DNA of 64,000 nucleotides from Variovorax paradoxus B4. Its GTDB lineage: Bacteria > Pseudomonadota > Gammaproteobacteria > Burkholderiales > Burkholderiaceae_C. Under the pieces are notes generated by a model. The model saw only the letters and a program-made list of their open reading frames with translations. It had not been told where the DNA came from and did not search any database. Shown here in pieces: positions 8,057-18,265 of this stretch. The stretch covers positions 3,968,001-4,032,000 of the forward strand of contig NC_022247.1 of the NCBI RefSeq assembly GCF_000463015.1, read 5' to 3'. A program made the position numbers and the translations under genes. Numbering within the stretch: position 1 is the stretch's first letter; each line of letters opens with the position of its first letter.

Positions 8057-9613
8057 TCAGGCCGCGACGGCCATCCGCCCGCGGCCCAGCCCCAGGCGCG
8101 CGGGGGACACATACTGCTCGCGGTAGATCTCGAAAGGCATGGTGTCGGCGGCCTCGATGCGCTTCTGCTCCTGGATCGATTCCTCGGTCATGCGCTCGAA
8201 TTCGGCCTGCTGCTCGGCCGAGAACGGCAGGGCCAGCAGGGTGGCGCGGGTCTGTTCCGACTGCGCGCGCACGAAGCCGATGAAGGAGTTGCCGTGGTGC
8301 TCCTCGACCGCAGCCAGCACGCGCGCGGAAGGCAGGCTGCCGGGGTTCTGCAGGGCGGCCATCGCGGCGCGCACCGCGTCGGCGTGCTGCGTGCCACCGT
8401 TCGCGGCGTCGAGCGCCGTGGCGATGGGCTGGCATTGCGCGACCAACTCGATGCCCCAGTCGGCCAGCCCCACCTCGCGCCCGCCGCGCAGCAGTTGCAG
8501 GCCAGGCTCGCGTCCGCGTGCCGCAGTGAGGTGCTGGTTGTGGGCCAGTTCGGCAATTTCCTGGGGCGTGTCGGCCGGGCTGTCGCTCAGCAGGCACTGC
8601 AGCAGGAACACGTCGAGAAAGCGCATGGTCTGGGCGTTGATGCCCACCGGCTCGAAGGGGTCGAGGTCCATCAGCCGCACCTCGACGTACTCGACGCCGC
8701 GCTCGCGCAGCGCATGCAGCGGGCGCTCGCCGGGATGGATCACGCGCTTGGGCCTGATCGTGCCGTAGAACTCGTTCTCGATCTGCAGCAGGCTGGTGCC
8801 CAGCTGGTTGTAGTCGCCGCCGAGGTTGCGGATGCCGATGGCCTCATAGGCCGGCCAGGGCCGCGTGAGCGCGTCCTGCAGCGAGGCGCCGTAGCCCTCG
8901 AGGCTGTTGTAGCTCACGGCCAGCGAGGCCTGGGCGTCGCTCTGGTAGCCCAGGCGCCCCATGCGCAACGAAGTGCCGTGCGGCATGAACATGCTGCCAT
9001 CGCCCAGCGGCTGCAGCTCGTGCGGGCGCCCTGCGACAAAGCTGGAGCACAGCGCGGGCGAAGCGCCGAACAGGTACAGCAGCAGGAAGGCATGGCGCCG
9101 GAAGTTGCGGATGAGCGCGAAATACTGTTCGCTGGACACGTCGGGCAGCGACCAGTTGTAGTGGATGCCCGAGATGGTCTGCATGCGCCGCCCGTAGCGG
9201 TGGCTCAGGCCCATGCGGTAGACGCTCTTGGCGCGCCCGACGTTCGATGAGCCGTAGCGCCCGATGGGAATGGTCTCGTCGGTCGGCAGGCCGCAGGGCA
9301 TGCTCGACACCCAGAGCCGCTCTTCGCCGAGCGAAGCGAGCACGCGGTAGGTGAACTGGTGGACGCGCGTGAGCTCCTCCAGCGCCGATTCGGCGGTGGC
9401 ATGCACGCCCGTGATGAGCTCGAGCTGCGATTCACTGAAGTCGGTGGTGATGTGCGGATGGGTCAGTGCCGATCCAAGGGCCAGCGGGTGCGGCGTGAGC
9501 GCGAGCTTGCCGTCCGGCAGCGCGCGCAGGCTTTCCTTCTCGATGCCACGCCGCATGCCCTTCAACCGCGCGGCTGAGAGCGCACCCAACCTCTCCTGCA
9601 ATCTGCTGCTCAT
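8057..9613 (-). CDS. gshA: Glutamate-cysteine ligase
   Basis: A 518-residue enzyme of the proteobacterial type-1 GshA family. It joins glutamate and cysteine with ATP, the first step of glutathione synthesis. Recognisable stretches are KGMRRGIEKESLR, HPHITTDFSESQLELITG, WVSSMPCGLP and SGIHYNWSLPD near the N-terminus. Later come YVEVRLMDLDPFEPVGI and the C-terminal HGNSFIGFVRAQSEQ. ATG 9613 (MSSRLQERLG) is chosen over an in-frame TTG 18 bases upstream; neither has a strong ribosome site. Its product gamma-glutamylcysteine is also a possible substrate for some EgtB enzymes, and egtB is encoded at 25.9 kb. Confidence 0.93.
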   Translation of the reverse strand: MSSRLQERLGALSAARLKGMRRGIEKESLRALPDGKLALTPHPLALGSALTHPHITTDFSESQLELITGVHATAESALEELTRVHQFTYRVLASLGEERLWVSSMPCGLPTDETIPIGRYGSSNVGRAKSVYRMGLSHRYGRRMQTISGIHYNWSLPDVSSEQYFALIRNFRRHAFLLLYLFGASPALCSSFVAGRPHELQPLGDGSMFMPHGTSLRMGRLGYQSDAQASLAVSYNSLEGYGASLQDALTRPWPAYEAIGIRNLGGDYNQLGTSLLQIENEFYGTIRPKRVIHPGERPLHALRERGVEYVEVRLMDLDPFEPVGINAQTMRFLDVFLLQCLLSDSPADTPQEIAELAHNQHLTAARGREPGLQLLRGGREVGLADWGIELVAQCQPIATALDAANGGTQHADAVRAAMAALQNPGSLPSARVLAAVEEHHGNSFIGFVRAQSEQTRATLLALPFSAEQQAEFERMTEESIQEQKRIEAADTMPFEIYREQYVSPARLGLGRGRMAVAA

Positions 9614-9711
9614 ATTGTTATGACCCGTCAATCTCTGAGGGGCTGGAAGGTAGCACGGCCGCGCGGGCGCTGCTCGTGCAGGGAATCCCGCAATCCACTA
9701 TGCTGCGCGAC

Positions 9712-9728
9712 GCTATTGTTTTGATAGC
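9712..9728. repeat. Short GCTAT...ATAGC palindromic repeat
   Basis: GCTAT, a 7-base T/G-rich spacer and ATAGC form a small hairpin in the 163-base gap between gshA and the ABM-domain gene. From memory, short hairpins of this form recur between genes in Comamonadaceae. This is the only copy I noticed in the window. The rest of the gap shows nothing I recognise. It may act as a weak terminator for the upstream-facing side. Confidence 0.35.
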
Positions 9729-9776
9729 TGAGTTCATGCAATTCGCAGCTCCGAAGGCCGATGGGGGCGCCTGGAA

Positions 9777-10088
9777 TCAGGCCCGCACCGCCGCGAGATC
9801 GATCTCGTCGGACTGGTAGACGGAGATCTGCGGCGTGCCGTCGGCCATGGCGGCCAGCGCCTTGCCGAAGGCGCGCGACGCCTCGACGCGGAAATGCGCC
9901 TTCAGCGCCGCCATGTCGCTCCAGCGCTCGACGAAGCTGAGCCGCAGCGGCTGCTGGACGTCGGCGCTGACCTCGTGCGAGATGCAGCCGGGCTCGGTGC
10001 GCGAGCGCAGCACGTGCTCCACGCTGATGGCCAGCATCGCCTGCAGGGTTTCGGGTTTCGCCATGGCGTGTCCGATGACGAGGATCAT
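9777..10088 (-). CDS. Antibiotic biosynthesis monooxygenase (ABM)-domain protein
   Basis: A 103-residue single-domain protein with the ABM ferredoxin-like fold (MILVIGHAMAKPETLQAMLAISVEHVLRSRTEPGCISHEVS...SFVERWSDMAALKAHFR). The family includes YgiN-type quinol monooxygenases and heme-degrading relatives, which work as small dimers without cofactors. The conserved EPGC and E-x-W motifs are present. The GGAGACGAAAA ribosome site precedes the start. It lies 49 bases downstream of the esterase gene on the same strand, so the two probably form a transcript. The substrate cannot be assigned. Confidence 0.8.
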   Translation of the reverse strand: MILVIGHAMAKPETLQAMLAISVEHVLRSRTEPGCISHEVSADVQQPLRLSFVERWSDMAALKAHFRVEASRAFGKALAAMADGTPQISVYQSDEIDLAAVRA

Positions 10089-10137
10089 TTTTTCGTCTCC
10101 TTCATATTTCGCGTTGGCGTGAAGGCGCTGAAGGTCG

Positions 10138-10803
10138 TCAGCGGGCCAGCACGCGCAGAAGAAACCGGTTCAGGTCGGCAATTTCGTCCATGCAGACCGA
10201 GTGCGCCATCGTGTACTCATGCCATTCGACGGGATGGCCCAGCGCGGTGAGCGCATCGCGCGACTGCAGCGCCCGTTCGAGCGGCACCACCGGGTCCTGC
10301 CGGCCGTGGGCCAGGAAAACCGGGGTGTCGTGGTTGGCCGCATGCCGCTCGGCCGCGGTGGTGGAGGCAATCGGCAGGTAGCCCGACAGGCCGACGATGC
10401 CGGCCAGCCGCTCGGTGTGGCGCAGGCCGGTCAGGAGCGCCATGGCGCAGCCTTGCGAGAAACCCGCCACCACGATGCGGTCGGCCGCGATGCCGCGGGC
10501 TTTCTCGTTGGCGATCAGCGCCTCGATGGTGGCCTGCGAGCGGCGCAGGCCGGCCTCGTCCTCGCGCGCCGCCAGGTCGGCCACGGCAATGTCGTACCAG
10601 GCCGGCATCCGGTAACCGCCGTTGATGGTGACGGGGATCACCGGCGCATTGGGAAACACGAAGCGCACCGGGCCCACGCTCGACAGGTCGAGTTCATTGG
10701 CAATCGGCACAAAATCGTTTCCGTCGGCGCCCAGGCCGTGCATCACAATCACCGTGGCGGTGGGATGGGGAGCGGTTTCGATTTCGATCGGGGAACTGGA
10801 CAT
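10138..10803 (-). CDS. Phospholipase/carboxylesterase (YpfH-type alpha/beta hydrolase)
   Basis: A 221-residue hydrolase. The oxyanion stretch MHGLGADGNDF is at about residues 20-30. The nucleophile elbow GFSQGCAMAL is at about 113-122. The catalytic Asp is in LAHGRQDPVVPL and the His in YTMAHSVCMDE. This is the family of small cytosolic carboxylesterases and acyl-protein thioesterase-like enzymes (PF02230). The length is normal. The downstream neighbour is the ABM-domain gene; the upstream region is shared with the divergent Zur-like gene. Confidence 0.87.
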   Translation of the reverse strand: MSSSPIEIETAPHPTATVIVMHGLGADGNDFVPIANELDLSSVGPVRFVFPNAPVIPVTINGGYRMPAWYDIAVADLAAREDEAGLRRSQATIEALIANEKARGIAADRIVVAGFSQGCAMALLTGLRHTERLAGIVGLSGYLPIASTTAAERHAANHDTPVFLAHGRQDPVVPLERALQSRDALTALGHPVEWHEYTMAHSVCMDEIADLNRFLLRVLAR

Positions 10804-10912
10804 GGTCGGTAGAAGGTATTCAGAAGCGCGAAAAACCAGACCTTAGCGCATTCGGGCCGCCCAGGGCGCGGGCTCACGGAATGCAACACAATGTCGGTTC
10901 CACGGAACACCA

Positions 10913-11380
10913 ATGAGCCTGCATCCGAAGCCCCCCGTCGCCGCCACGGCGCTCGACAGCGAAACCCTGCTGCGCAGCAGCGGGCTGCGCGTGACGCGCG
11001 CCGCGCAAACCGTGCTCGAATTGCTGGAACACGCCTCCCAGCCGCTCACGCACGACGACGTGGTGGCCGCCTACACCACCGCCACCGGCGAAGCCCCCGA
11101 CCGCGTCACGGTGTATCGCGTGCTCGACCGCCTGGTCGAAGCCGGCCTGTGCGACCGCCGCGTGGGCGCGGACCGCGTCAACCGCTTCTCGCGCCATGTG
11201 GAAGCCGCTTCGGGCAACATCTTCGAATGCGATCAGTGCCACAAGGTGCTCGCGCTCCCCTCCGACCCCGAACTGCCCAAGGTGATGAGCCGGCTCGGCC
11301 GCGAACTGCGCAAGCAGGGCATCGACACCCGCCATACCGCGCTCACGCTGCACGGCACCTGCGGGGACTGCAGGGGCTGA
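10913..11380 (+). CDS. zur: Zinc uptake regulator-like Fur-family repressor
   Basis: A 155-residue Fur-family protein. The winged helix has DRVTVYRVLDRLVEAGLC (63-80) and the structural zinc site uses Cys106/Cys109 (FECDQC) and Cys150/Cys153 (CGDC). It is called Zur-like because it converges, 13 bases apart, on a CobW-type GTPase gene, a standard Zur target, and because two inverted repeats with the ATGCAA...TTGCAT pattern stand before that gene. Upstream of this gene a related half-site ATGCAACA (10881-10888) and a GTTCC-AC-GGAAC repeat (10897-10908) may allow autoregulation. The metal specificity is inference. Confidence 0.78.
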   Translation: MSLHPKPPVAATALDSETLLRSSGLRVTRAAQTVLELLEHASQPLTHDDVVAAYTTATGEAPDRVTVYRVLDRLVEAGLCDRRVGADRVNRFSRHVEAASGNIFECDQCHKVLALPSDPELPKVMSRLGRELRKQGIDTRHTALTLHGTCGDCRG

Positions 11381-11393
11381 ACCCCAGGGGCCG

Positions 11394-12587
<1,194 letters not shown>

Positions 12588-12601
12588 GGGGATGATTTCA
12601 T

Positions 12602-12646
12602 ATGCAACAGAATTGCATTATATGAATCAACGCAACTCAGTTGCAT
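12602..12646. promoter_or_regulatory. Two tandem Zur-like operators (17-bp inverted repeats)
   Basis: ATGCAACAGAATTGCAT (12602-12618) and ACGCAACTCAGTTGCAT (12630-12646) share arms of the form ATGCAA-N5-TTGCAT. Their centres are 28 bases apart. They lie between the CobW GTPase gene (start 12587, minus strand) and the GST gene (start 12702, plus strand), and the first is only 14 bases from the CobW ATG. Binding would block CobW transcription and could also affect the GST. The link to the Zur-like protein is inference from gene context. Confidence 0.7.
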
Positions 12647-12701
12647 TTGATCGCAGCCGGGCTTCCGCCGCTGCGGGCGCGCGCATAGACTCTTGCGCTC
12701 G

Positions 12702-13364
12702 ATGCAAGACCCTCGCCTTCCCGTCCTCTACAGCTTTCGCCGCTGTCCCTACGCGATGCGCACCCGGCTGGCATTGGCCGCCAGCGGCGAGCGCTGCGAG
12801 CTGCGCGAAGTGGTGCTGAAGAACAAGCCGCAAGAAATGCTCGCCGCCTCGCCCAAGGGCACGGTGCCGGTGCTCGTGCTGCCCGGCGCCACGGTGTTGG
12901 AGCAAAGCCTCGACATCATGCTGTGGACGCTGGGCCGCAACGATCCGCTGCGCTGGCTCGCGCCCGAGGCGGGCACGCTCGACGACATGCTCGCGCTCGT
13001 GGCCGCGTGCGACAACCACTTCAAGCCGCAGCTCGACCGCTACAAGTACCCGGGCCGGTTCGCGGACACGTCCGCCGGCGGCGCGCGCGAACTGGGCGCG
13101 CAATTCCTGCTGGAGCTGGAAGCACGGCTCGCCAGTGGCTCCGGGCAGCTCTTCGGCGCGCGGGCGGCGCTGGCCGATGCCGCCGTCATGCCGTTCGTGC
13201 GGCAGTTCGCAATGGTCGAGCCCGCGTGGTTCGAAAGCCAGCCCTGGCCGCTGCTGCGTGCCTGGCTCGCGGGCTGGACCGCCTCGCCGCTGTTCGAGCG
13301 TGCGATGCACAAGTACGCGCCCTGGACCTCGGGCGAAGCAGGCGCCGCCTACCCGCCGGCCTGA
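12702..13364 (+). CDS. Glutathione S-transferase family protein
   Basis: A 220-residue protein with an N-terminal thioredoxin fold (LPVLYSFRRCPYAMRTRLALAASGERCELREVVLKNKPQEML) and a helical C-terminal domain. The RRCPYAMR motif gives a Cys active site as in omega-type or glutaredoxin-like GSTs, and GTVPVLVL supplies the cis-proline. ATG 12702 is preferred over an upstream TTG. There is no Shine-Dalgarno sequence, and a TAGACT hexamer lies 10 bases before the ATG. It shares its upstream region with the CobW gene and both Zur-like operators, so zinc-dependent control is possible. Confidence 0.83.
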   Translation: MQDPRLPVLYSFRRCPYAMRTRLALAASGERCELREVVLKNKPQEMLAASPKGTVPVLVLPGATVLEQSLDIMLWTLGRNDPLRWLAPEAGTLDDMLALVAACDNHFKPQLDRYKYPGRFADTSAGGARELGAQFLLELEARLASGSGQLFGARAALADAAVMPFVRQFAMVEPAWFESQPWPLLRAWLAGWTASPLFERAMHKYAPWTSGEAGAAYPPA

Positions 13365-14270
13365 TCAGGCATTCGTCGCAGCCAAGGACGCGCGCTGGAT
13401 GCACTCGACGAAGTACTGCGCGGCCGGCGTCAGCAGCTGGCCGCGCCGGCGTATCACGCACACGCTGAGCACGGGCAGCGGCTCCTCCACCTCGACCCGG
13501 CGGATGCCGTGGCGCTTGAAGGCCAGGCGCACCAGCGGCTCCACGAACATGCCGATCAGGTCCATGGTGCCCACCAATGCGAGCGCCACGGTGACCGACT
13601 GCCCCTGGATCACGCGCGCCGGCGGTGGCAGGCCGAGCGGCAGCAGCGGCGAGATCGTGTCGCGACCTGCGAAGTGGTCGCCGTCGCCGGGCAAGATCCA
13701 TTCGGCGGTGTACAGCTCGCGCAGCGACCGACTCGCGCGCAGCGGATGCCGCTCGCGCATGCCGATCACCAGCTGCACCGGAAAGAGTTCGAGCGCCTCG
13801 AACTCCGCGTCGAGCGTGCCGGGCACCACATGCGCGACCGCGAAATCCAGGTAGCCCTCGCGCAGCCGCGACAGCATCATCGGCAGCACGGCCTCGCTGA
13901 ACTGCACATGGACCGCGGGCAGGCGGGTGTGGAAATCCTTGAACGCCACGGGCAGCACCGTGAGCGCGAACGAGGCGCTCACAGCCATCGATACCGTGCC
14001 CTTGACGCCGTCGCGGATCTGCGCGATCTCGTCGCGCGCGCGCCGCATGTCGGCCAGGAGCAGCCGCGCACGCGGCGCAAAGGCCTCGCCGTATTCGGTG
14101 AGTCGCACGCCCTTGACGCTGCGCTCCACCAGCGGCGCGCCCACCTCGCGCTCCAGCTCGCGAACGATCTTGGTCACCGCGGGCTGCGAAAGCCCCAGCA
14201 TGCGCGCCGCGGCGCGGATGCTCATCTGCTCGACCACCGCCACGAAGGCATGCAACTGATTGGGTTTCAT
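13365..14270 (-). CDS. LysR-family transcriptional regulator
   Basis: A 301-residue LysR protein. The N-terminal helix-turn-helix is HAFVAVVEQMSIRAAARMLGLSQPAVTKIVRELEREVGAPLVERS (about 5-50) and the periplasmic-binding-like effector domain follows. ATG 14270 gives the usual LysR start, MKPNQLHAFVAV. It is transcribed divergently from the MHS transporter and M14 peptidase genes across a 135-base region with AT-rich dyads, the usual arrangement for control of the divergent genes. The inducer is unknown. Its stop directly abuts that of the GST gene. Confidence 0.88.
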   Translation of the reverse strand: MKPNQLHAFVAVVEQMSIRAAARMLGLSQPAVTKIVRELEREVGAPLVERSVKGVRLTEYGEAFAPRARLLLADMRRARDEIAQIRDGVKGTVSMAVSASFALTVLPVAFKDFHTRLPAVHVQFSEAVLPMMLSRLREGYLDFAVAHVVPGTLDAEFEALELFPVQLVIGMRERHPLRASRSLRELYTAEWILPGDGDHFAGRDTISPLLPLGLPPPARVIQGQSVTVALALVGTMDLIGMFVEPLVRLAFKRHGIRRVEVEEPLPVLSVCVIRRRGQLLTPAAQYFVECIQRASLAATNA

Positions 14271-14405
14271 AGGGAAGAATGACAACCAAAAGTTATCGTC
14301 ATCGCCCAATTATTGTCTTTTCAGCAGCGCACCCACTCTTTAGCATCCGACGCCGACCGGGCTCCTTTCCGGCGGCCTGCCACTGCAACAAGACACTGGA
14401 GAGAC
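14271..14405. promoter_or_regulatory. Divergent LysR/MHS control region
   Basis: This 135-base gap is much more AT-rich than its surroundings at 14288-14321. It contains AAAAG (14288-14292) and CTTTT (14317-14321) as inverted arms around GTTATCGTCATCGCCCAATTAT, and ATGAC/GTCAT closer to the LysR gene. Such dyads with A/T ends fit LysR operators (T-N11-A type), but I cannot define the exact site. A GGAGAGAC ribosome site for the transporter is at its right edge. Confidence 0.45.
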
Positions 14406-15749
14406 ATGAGCGCCCTTTTTCCCGCGAACCCCGCCAGTTCCGCGATCCCCGCAGCCACGAGCGCCAGCCGGCGCCGCACCATCGTCGCCACCACCATCGG
14501 CAACGGCCTGGAGTTCTTCGACTTCACCGTCTACGGTTTTCTCGCGCTGGTGATCGGCAAGCTGTTCTTCCCCACCTTCGATTCCTACGGCCAGCTCCTG
14601 CTCACGGTGGCGAGCTTCGGCGTGGGTTTCATCATGCGGCCGCTGGGCGGCATCGTGATCGGCGCGTACGCCGACCGCGCGGGCCGCAAGAAGGCCATGA
14701 CGCTCACCATCTTCCTGATGGCACTGGGCTGCGCGCTGATCGCCTTCACGCCCACCTATGCGGCCATCGGCGTGGCCGCGCCCATTGTCATCGTGCTGGC
14801 GCGGCTGATCCAGGGCTTCTCGGCGGGCGGCGAAGTGGGCGCATCGACCACCCTGCTGGTCGAGCACGCCACGCCGGCCAACCGCGGCTACATGGCCAGC
14901 TGGCAGTTCGCGAGCCAGGGCCTGGGCGTGATGCTCGGCGCCGTGGTGGTGGGCGGCCTGAGCTTCTCGCTCACGCCGCAGGCCATGCAGAGCTGGGGCT
15001 GGCGCGTGCCGTTCGTGCTGGGCATGCTGATCGCGCCCGTGGGCATGTACATCCGCCGCCACCTGGAGGAGTCGCTGCACATCTCGCCGGAGGCCGCCGC
15101 CGCGCCGCGCGAAAGCAGCCTGAAGATCGTCTGCACGCAGCACGGCAGGACGGTGCTGGCGGCCATCCTGTCGCTGGTCGGCGGCACCACGGCCGCGTAC
15201 GTGGTGACCTTCTACATGCCGACCTATGCCGTGCGCGAGCTCGGGCTCACGCCCTCGGTGGCGCTGTTCGGTGCCGCGCTCACGGGCCTGATCTCGTTCG
15301 CGCTGGCGCCGTTCGTGGGCAGGCTGTCGGACGTGGTCGGACGCAAGCCGCTGATCCTCTGGAGCCGCATCGCGCTGGCCGTGCTGATCTACCCCGGCTT
15401 CCTGTGGCTCAATGCCTCGCCGACGCCCGCCGTGCTGTTCATCGTGCTCGGCGCGTTGAGCATCGGCCTCGTGGCCCAGACGGTGCCGGGCATCACGATG
15501 CTGCCCGAAATGTTCCCGAAAGCGGTGCGCGCGAGCGGCATGTCGCTGGTCTACAGCGTGGGCGTGGCACTGTTCGGCGGCTTTGCGCCCTTCATCAGCA
15601 CCTGGCTGCTCAATGCCACCGGCAGCAAGCTCGCGCCGGCCTGGTACCTTGTGGCTATGACGGTGGTGTCGCTGCTCGGCCTCGTCTGGCTGCGCGACCA
15701 CACGGGCCGCGACATCGATGCGGCCGGTGCGCACGCGGCAGCCGCCTGA
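14406..15749 (+). CDS. MHS-family MFS transporter (metabolite:H+ symporter)
   Basis: A 447-residue inner-membrane protein with about 12 transmembrane segments. The N-terminus RRRTIVATTIGNGLEFFDFTVYGFLA is the MHS signature. The GAYADRAGRKKAMTLTIFLM loop (about 97-116) is the conserved MFS motif between helices 2 and 3. A second GRLSDVVGRKPLI copy follows midway. The MHS family imports organic acids such as citrate, shikimate, alpha-ketoglutarate or proline with protons. The cargo here is not known. The M14 peptidase gene follows after 42 bases, so the cargo may be a peptide- or amide-like compound processed by it. Confidence 0.85.
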   Translation: MSALFPANPASSAIPAATSASRRRTIVATTIGNGLEFFDFTVYGFLALVIGKLFFPTFDSYGQLLLTVASFGVGFIMRPLGGIVIGAYADRAGRKKAMTLTIFLMALGCALIAFTPTYAAIGVAAPIVIVLARLIQGFSAGGEVGASTTLLVEHATPANRGYMASWQFASQGLGVMLGAVVVGGLSFSLTPQAMQSWGWRVPFVLGMLIAPVGMYIRRHLEESLHISPEAAAAPRESSLKIVCTQHGRTVLAAILSLVGGTTAAYVVTFYMPTYAVRELGLTPSVALFGAALTGLISFALAPFVGRLSDVVGRKPLILWSRIALAVLIYPGFLWLNASPTPAVLFIVLGALSIGLVAQTVPGITMLPEMFPKAVRASGMSLVYSVGVALFGGFAPFISTWLLNATGSKLAPAWYLVAMTVVSLLGLVWLRDHTGRDIDAAGAHAAAA

Positions 15750-15791
15750 CGAACGACACCCACTACATCCACGCACAGGAGCCTCCAACCC

Positions 15792-16895
15792 ATGCAAGCC
15801 CAACCCACCGCCGCCACCCGCCATTTCTCGGGCACGTACGTCGAAGCCCGCGCCAAGTTCCTCGATGCCGCGGCCCGGCGCGGCGCCGCGGTCGAGTCCT
15901 TCGTGCTGCCGACCCACCGGGGTGCGCTCGGCGAGGAACTGGCCACCGACGTGGCGCTGATCGGCGCCAGGGACGCGAAGAAGCTGTTGCTCGTCACGTC
16001 GGGCACCCACGGCCCCGAGGGATTCTGCGGTTCGGGCGCGCAGCTTGCCACGCTCCACGACGTCGACCTGCTGGGCCGGCTCGAACAGGCGGGCGTGGCG
16101 CTGCTGCTGGTGCATGCGGTCAACCCGCACGGTTTCTCGCACCTGCACCGCACCAACGAAGACAACATCGACCTGAACCGCAACCACATCGACTTCGGCG
16201 CGCCGCTGCCGGTGAATGCGGATTACGCCGAGGTCGAACCGCTGGTGCTGCCCGCCACCTGGCCGCCGACGCCCGCCGACGAAGCCGCCATGGCGGCCTA
16301 TGTCGAGAAGCACGGCATGCGGGCTTTCCGCGCGGCCGTCACCCGGGGCCAGTACAGCTCGCCCGACGGCCTCTTCTACGGCGGCACCGCGCCCTCATGG
16401 AGCAACCGGACGATGCGCGGCATCCTGCGCAGCTACGCCGCCTCGGCCACGCACATCGGCTGGATCGACATCCACACCGGCCTGGGCCCCTATGGCCACG
16501 GCGAGAAAATCTACCCGGGCCGCAACGCGCCGGCCGATCTTGCGCAGGCGCATGCCTGGTGGGGTGCCGACGTGTTCGCGCCCTTTGCTGGCGACTCGGC
16601 CTCGGCCGACGTGTCGGGCCCGGTGGTCTCCATCGCCTATGACGAGTGCCCCAACGCGAGCATCGCACCCATGGGGCTGGAGTTCGGCACCCTGCCCGAC
16701 GGCAAGGTCCTGACCCGCCTGCGCGCCGACACCTGGCTGCGCCGCCACCCCGAGGCGCCCGAAGCACAGAAGCGCGAGATCCGCCAGCAGCTGCGCGACG
16801 CGTTCTACTGCGACAACGACGAATGGAAGGGCATGGTGCTGGGGCAGACGCGCGTAGTGCTGCTGCAGACGCTGCAGGGCCTGAAGAAGGCCTGA
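15792..16895 (+). CDS. M14-family metallopeptidase (DUF2817)
   Basis: A 367-residue zinc carboxypeptidase-like protein. The HxxE zinc motif is in [14 protein letters not shown] (about residues 69-82). [21 protein letters not shown] supplies the substrate Arg/Asn positions. The third zinc ligand is the His of WIDIHTGLG (about 222-230). The DUF2817 branch of M14 is poorly characterised; members are predicted to trim small peptides or amidated amino acids in the cytoplasm. The sequence has no signal peptide. It is probably co-transcribed with the MHS transporter and controlled by the divergent LysR regulator. Confidence 0.82.
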   Translation: MQAQPTAATRHFSGTYVEARAKFLDAAARRGAAVESFVLPTHRGALGEELATDVALIGARDAKKLLLVTSGTHGPEGFCGSGAQLATLHDVDLLGRLEQAGVALLLVHAVNPHGFSHLHRTNEDNIDLNRNHIDFGAPLPVNADYAEVEPLVLPATWPPTPADEAAMAAYVEKHGMRAFRAAVTRGQYSSPDGLFYGGTAPSWSNRTMRGILRSYAASATHIGWIDIHTGLGPYGHGEKIYPGRNAPADLAQAHAWWGADVFAPFAGDSASADVSGPVVSIAYDECPNASIAPMGLEFGTLPDGKVLTRLRADTWLRRHPEAPEAQKREIRQQLRDAFYCDNDEWKGMVLGQTRVVLLQTLQGLKKA

Positions 16896-16911
16896 CCCAT
16901 CGGGCCGGACT

Positions 16912-17709
16912 TCAGCCGAAGTTCGGCGCGCGCCGTTCGCGCAGCGAGGCCACGCCCTCGCGCACGTCGGCGCCCGCGAAGCCCATGAATTCGAGGGCCA
17001 GCGAGGCATCGAAGGTCGGGCCGGCCTGGCGCAGCCAGTTGTTGAGCGCGTACTTGGTGAGGCGGATCGCGCTCTGGCTGCCGGCCGCGAGCCGGTCGGC
17101 CACTTCGTAGGCACGCGCCAGCAGATCGGCCTCGTCCACCGCGAGCGACACCAGGCCGATGCGCTCGGCCTCCTCGCCGCTCACCGGTTCGCACAGCAGC
17201 AGGTGGTACTTGGCCTTGGCCATGCCGCACAGGAGCGGCCAGACGATGGCCGCATGGTCGCCCGCGGCCACGCCCAGGCGCGTGTGGCCGTCGACGATCT
17301 TTGCGTCCTTGCTGGCGATGGAAATGTCGGCCAGCAGTCCCGCCACAAGCCCCGCGCCCACGGCCGGGCCGTGCATCGCGCTCACGATGGGCTTGTCGCA
17401 ATTGATGATGTTGTAGACGAGGTCGCGCGCCTCTTTCCAGACCCGCTGGCGCACCGCGTCGTCGGTGGTCATGTCCTGCACCATGGCCAGGTCGCCGCCG
17501 CCCGAGAAGCCCAGCCCTTCGCCCCTCAGCACCGCGCAGCGCACCGTGTCGTCGGCCGACACGTCGCGCCAGATTTCGGCCAGTTCGCGATGGCCGTCGT
17601 GGCCTGCCGTGGGCAGCTTGCCGTTGGCCGCGCGCATCTGGATATCGAGCACCGCGCCGTGGGCGCCGCGGCGCGTGATGGCGAGGGTCTGGTAGCGGGA
17701 GTAGTCCAT
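16912..17709 (-). CDS. Enoyl-CoA hydratase/isomerase family protein
   Basis: A 265-residue crotonase-fold protein. The oxyanion segments are [12 protein letters not shown] (about 69-80) and [21 protein letters not shown] (about 113-133). They are followed by [24 protein letters not shown], where the catalytic acid residues of hydratases normally sit. The usual pair of glutamates is not obvious there, so the reaction may be isomerase, hydrolase or another crotonase chemistry. The C-terminal [10 protein letters not shown] is typical. The gene stands alone; it converges with the M14 gene across 16 bases. Confidence 0.8.
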   Translation of the reverse strand: MDYSRYQTLAITRRGAHGAVLDIQMRAANGKLPTAGHDGHRELAEIWRDVSADDTVRCAVLRGEGLGFSGGGDLAMVQDMTTDDAVRQRVWKEARDLVYNIINCDKPIVSAMHGPAVGAGLVAGLLADISIASKDAKIVDGHTRLGVAAGDHAAIVWPLLCGMAKAKYHLLLCEPVSGEEAERIGLVSLAVDEADLLARAYEVADRLAAGSQSAIRLTKYALNNWLRQAGPTFDASLALEFMGFAGADVREGVASLRERRAPNFG

Positions 17710-17766
17710 GGTGTCTCGCCCCGCATCGCATGCGGGGACTTTCTTTTGCGTCGAAGGACGGGACGC

Positions 17767-18192
17767 CTATTTTCGCGCCGCCACCTCGCGGCAGCGTTGC
17801 ACGTTCGCTTCGAAGCGCGGCGCCAGTCCGGGCTCGCACCCATCGCTCGTGGGATTGAGCCTGCACATGCCGACGACCACGTAGTCCATCACCGCCTCGG
17901 TGCACATCGGGTACTTGGCCAGGTCGGGATTGGCCTGCGCCTTGAAGCCCCAGCGCTCCGAGAACTCCACCGTGCGGGCCATCGCGCCGTGGAAGAAGCT
18001 GCGGTCCCTGGCAGCGATCGCGGCTTCCATGCGCGGCAGTTCCTCGTTCAGGTAGCCGACCGAATCCAGCGGAAACGACGAAGGGTCCTGCTGGGCGGCT
18101 GCGAGGGAAGCGGCCAAGACGAGCGGCAAGGCGACGAAGGTGCGCAGCAGCGAAGAAGGCGCGAAGCGGAAAAGCGGACGGTGTGGTTGCAT
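17767..18192 (-). CDS. Small secreted hypothetical protein
   Basis: A 141-residue protein with a Sec signal peptide (LRTFVALPLVLAASLAAAQQ). The mature part contains three cysteines (PMCTEAV, VGMCRLNPTSDGC and VQRCREVA), probably paired in the periplasm. I do not recognise a family. ATG 18192 (MQPHRP) gives a slightly long but acceptable signal n-region; a start 10 codons earlier is possible. It lies 57 bases upstream of the enoyl-CoA hydratase gene on the same strand. No function can be proposed. Confidence 0.6.
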   Translation of the reverse strand: MQPHRPLFRFAPSSLLRTFVALPLVLAASLAAAQQDPSSFPLDSVGYLNEELPRMEAAIAARDRSFFHGAMARTVEFSERWGFKAQANPDLAKYPMCTEAVMDYVVVGMCRLNPTSDGCEPGLAPRFEANVQRCREVAARK

Positions 18193-18265
18193 GGCTTGGG
18201 ATTCTGCAACGTTTGGAAGCATCTTTGAATGGCGGGCGATGCATGCGCGCTACGCCAAGCGCGGG

